Shown here one piece after another: positions 63,280 to 64,000 of a stretch of 64,000 bases of DNA. Origin of the DNA: Mesorhizobium sophorae (lineage in GTDB: Bacteria > Pseudomonadota > Alphaproteobacteria > Rhizobiales > Rhizobiaceae). Below the pieces are notes generated by a model. That model was given only the letters and a program-made list of their open reading frames with translations, searched no databases and had not been told where the DNA came from. The stretch is taken from assembly GCF_002270415.1 (NCBI RefSeq), contig NZ_NNRI01000007.1, positions 682,001 to 746,000 of the forward strand. Reading direction: 5' to 3'. Within the stretch, counting starts at the first letter, position 1, and each line of letters begins with the position of its first letter. The position numbers were made by a program, and so were the translations under genes.

Positions 63280-63603
63280 TCAGCCCTTGGGCCGTGACGA
63301 CTTCTCGGCAATGCCCGAACGACCGGTGCGGTCTTCGAGTTCCCTGAGCACGTCGCTCAACGGAACCCCTGAGATGCCGAGAACGACGAGCCAATGATAT
63401 ATAAGATCGGCACTTTCCGAAACGAGAGCCTGTTTGTCGCCCTTGACGGCGGCAATCACCGTCTCGACCGCCTCTTCGCCGAGCTTCTGCGCCGCCTTGT
63501 CGATGCCGCGTGCGAACAGCTTTGCCGTCCAAGACTCCGGGTCACCGGAATGGGCGCGTTCCCTGACGATTTTTTCCAGATCGGAGAGCGAAAACTCGGT
63601 CAT
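63280..63603 (-). CDS. hisE: Phosphoribosyl-ATP pyrophosphatase
   Basis: Second step of histidine synthesis: PR-ATP to PR-AMP. 107 residues of the MazG-like fold. [20 protein letters not shown] carries the Glu residues (EExxE-like) that bind Mg, and [18 protein letters not shown] the second metal helix. Separate from HisI, as is usual in alphaproteobacteria. Between hisF and coaA. Confidence 0.95.
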   Translation of the reverse strand: MTEFSLSDLEKIVRERAHSGDPESWTAKLFARGIDKAAQKLGEEAVETVIAAVKGDKQALVSESADLIYHWLVVLGISGVPLSDVLRELEDRTGRSGIAEKSSRPKG

Positions 63604-63636
63604 GGCGCCTAGAGCCTTTTCTTAGCCGGAAAGCCT

Positions 63637-64000
63637 CTAGGGCCGATCCGCGGGCGAGTCCAGCCGCATCGGCAGCCCGGCCTGGGCCATATGCGCCTTG
63701 GCCTGCCCTATCGTGTAGGTGCCGAAATGGAAGATCGAAGCGGCCAGCACCGCGCCGGCATGACCGTCGCGGATGCCTTCGACCATGTGATCGAGCGTGC
63801 CGACCCCGCCGGAAGCGATGACCGGCGCGCGCACCGCATCCGCAATCGCGCGGGTCAGTGCGATGTCGTAGCCAGCCTTGGTGCCATCCCGGTCCATCGA
63901 GGTCAGCAGGATTTCGCCGGCGCCGCGATCGACCATCAGCCGAGCGAATTCGACCGCATCGATGCCGGTTTTTTCGCGCCCGCCATGGGTGAAGATCTCC
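63637..64000 (-). CDS. hisF: Imidazole glycerol phosphate synthase subunit HisF, 3' part (gene begins beyond the window)
   Basis: Cyclase subunit of IGP synthase in histidine and purine-salvage metabolism. About 120 codons visible, the C-terminal half of the TIM barrel. [21 protein letters not shown] contains the catalytic second Asp region; [17 protein letters not shown] is the phosphate-binding loop; [20 protein letters not shown] ends the barrel. The frame remains open to base 64000 ([20 protein letters not shown]). Completes a hisF-hisE-coaA run on the minus strand. Confidence 0.95.
   Translation of the reverse strand, partial: EIFTHGGREKTGIDAVEFARLMVDRGAGEILLTSMDRDGTKAGYDIALTRAIADAVRAPVIASGGVGTLDHMVEGIRDGHAGAVLAASIFHFGTYTIGQAKAHMAQAGLPMRLDSPADRP

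Overview
The window is high-GC chromosomal DNA of a rhizobial alphaproteobacterium, most likely Mesorhizobium or a close relative. This rests on gene order (trpF-trpB-trpA-accD-folC; divL-tsaE/amgK-murU-addB-addA-trxA; HPr/EIIA/HprK-chvG-chvI-pckA), on an ACC deaminase with its Lrp-type regulator, and on at least eleven copies of a short rhizobial-style palindromic repeat between genes. No tRNA, rRNA or CRISPR array was seen.

Layout. 1-3.6 kb: 3' end of xylA, a frameshifted GNAT acetyltransferase, a small ORF, an LHPP-like HAD phosphatase and a GlxA-type regulator. 3.7-11.3 kb: a divergent operon that looks like quaternary-amine (carnitine/crotonobetaine) catabolism: BKACE cleavage enzyme, an HD-domain protein of PhnZ/TmpB appearance, carnitine dehydrogenase-like protein, acyl-CoA dehydrogenase, NDP-forming acyl-CoA ligase, enoyl-CoA hydratase and an alpha/beta hydrolase. 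11.4-20 kb: a dapA paralogue, small hypotheticals, an FAD dehydrogenase, a Gfo/Idh/MocA oxidoreductase, a YceI/cytochrome b561 pair and a LysR/aldo-keto reductase pair. 20.0-21.6 kb: an IS1182-type element inserted in a terminator hairpin. 21.6-28.8 kb: an inverted repeat, a nucleotidyltransferase-like gene, and the translation block pheT-gfa-pheS, rplT-rpmI and infC (ATT start). 29-35 kb: hydrolase-benE, then acdS/acdR bracketed by diverged direct repeats carrying pieces of benE and of a DUF2852 gene, then DUF2852, a zinc metallopeptidase and small genes. 35-41 kb: the trp/acc/fol block. 41-53 kb: thioredoxin, AddAB helicase-nuclease, MurU, a TsaE-AmgK fusion and DivL, all on the minus strand with 4-base overlaps. 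53-61 kb: ahcY, a PTS-type phosphorelay, ChvG/ChvI and pckA. 61-64 kb: arfB, alkB, coaA, hisE and partial hisF.

How the genes work together. The 3.7-11.3 kb cluster could activate, oxidise and hydrate a betaine acyl chain to carnitine, oxidise that to dehydrocarnitine and cleave it towards glycine betaine, under the divergent GlxA regulator. The 53-61 kb block joins a carbon/nitrogen phosphorelay to an envelope/acid-sensing two-component system next to the gluconeogenic gene pckA. DivL, AmgK and MurU place cell-cycle control beside peptidoglycan recycling.

The most notable observations are the acdSR island with its diverged flanking duplication, the HD-domain (possible di-iron oxygenase) gene in the carnitine cluster, DivL with Tyr at the kinase His position, an AccD without zinc-ribbon cysteines, an IS with inward-facing terminators at both ends, and palindromic repeats that supply a stop codon and touch gene starts.
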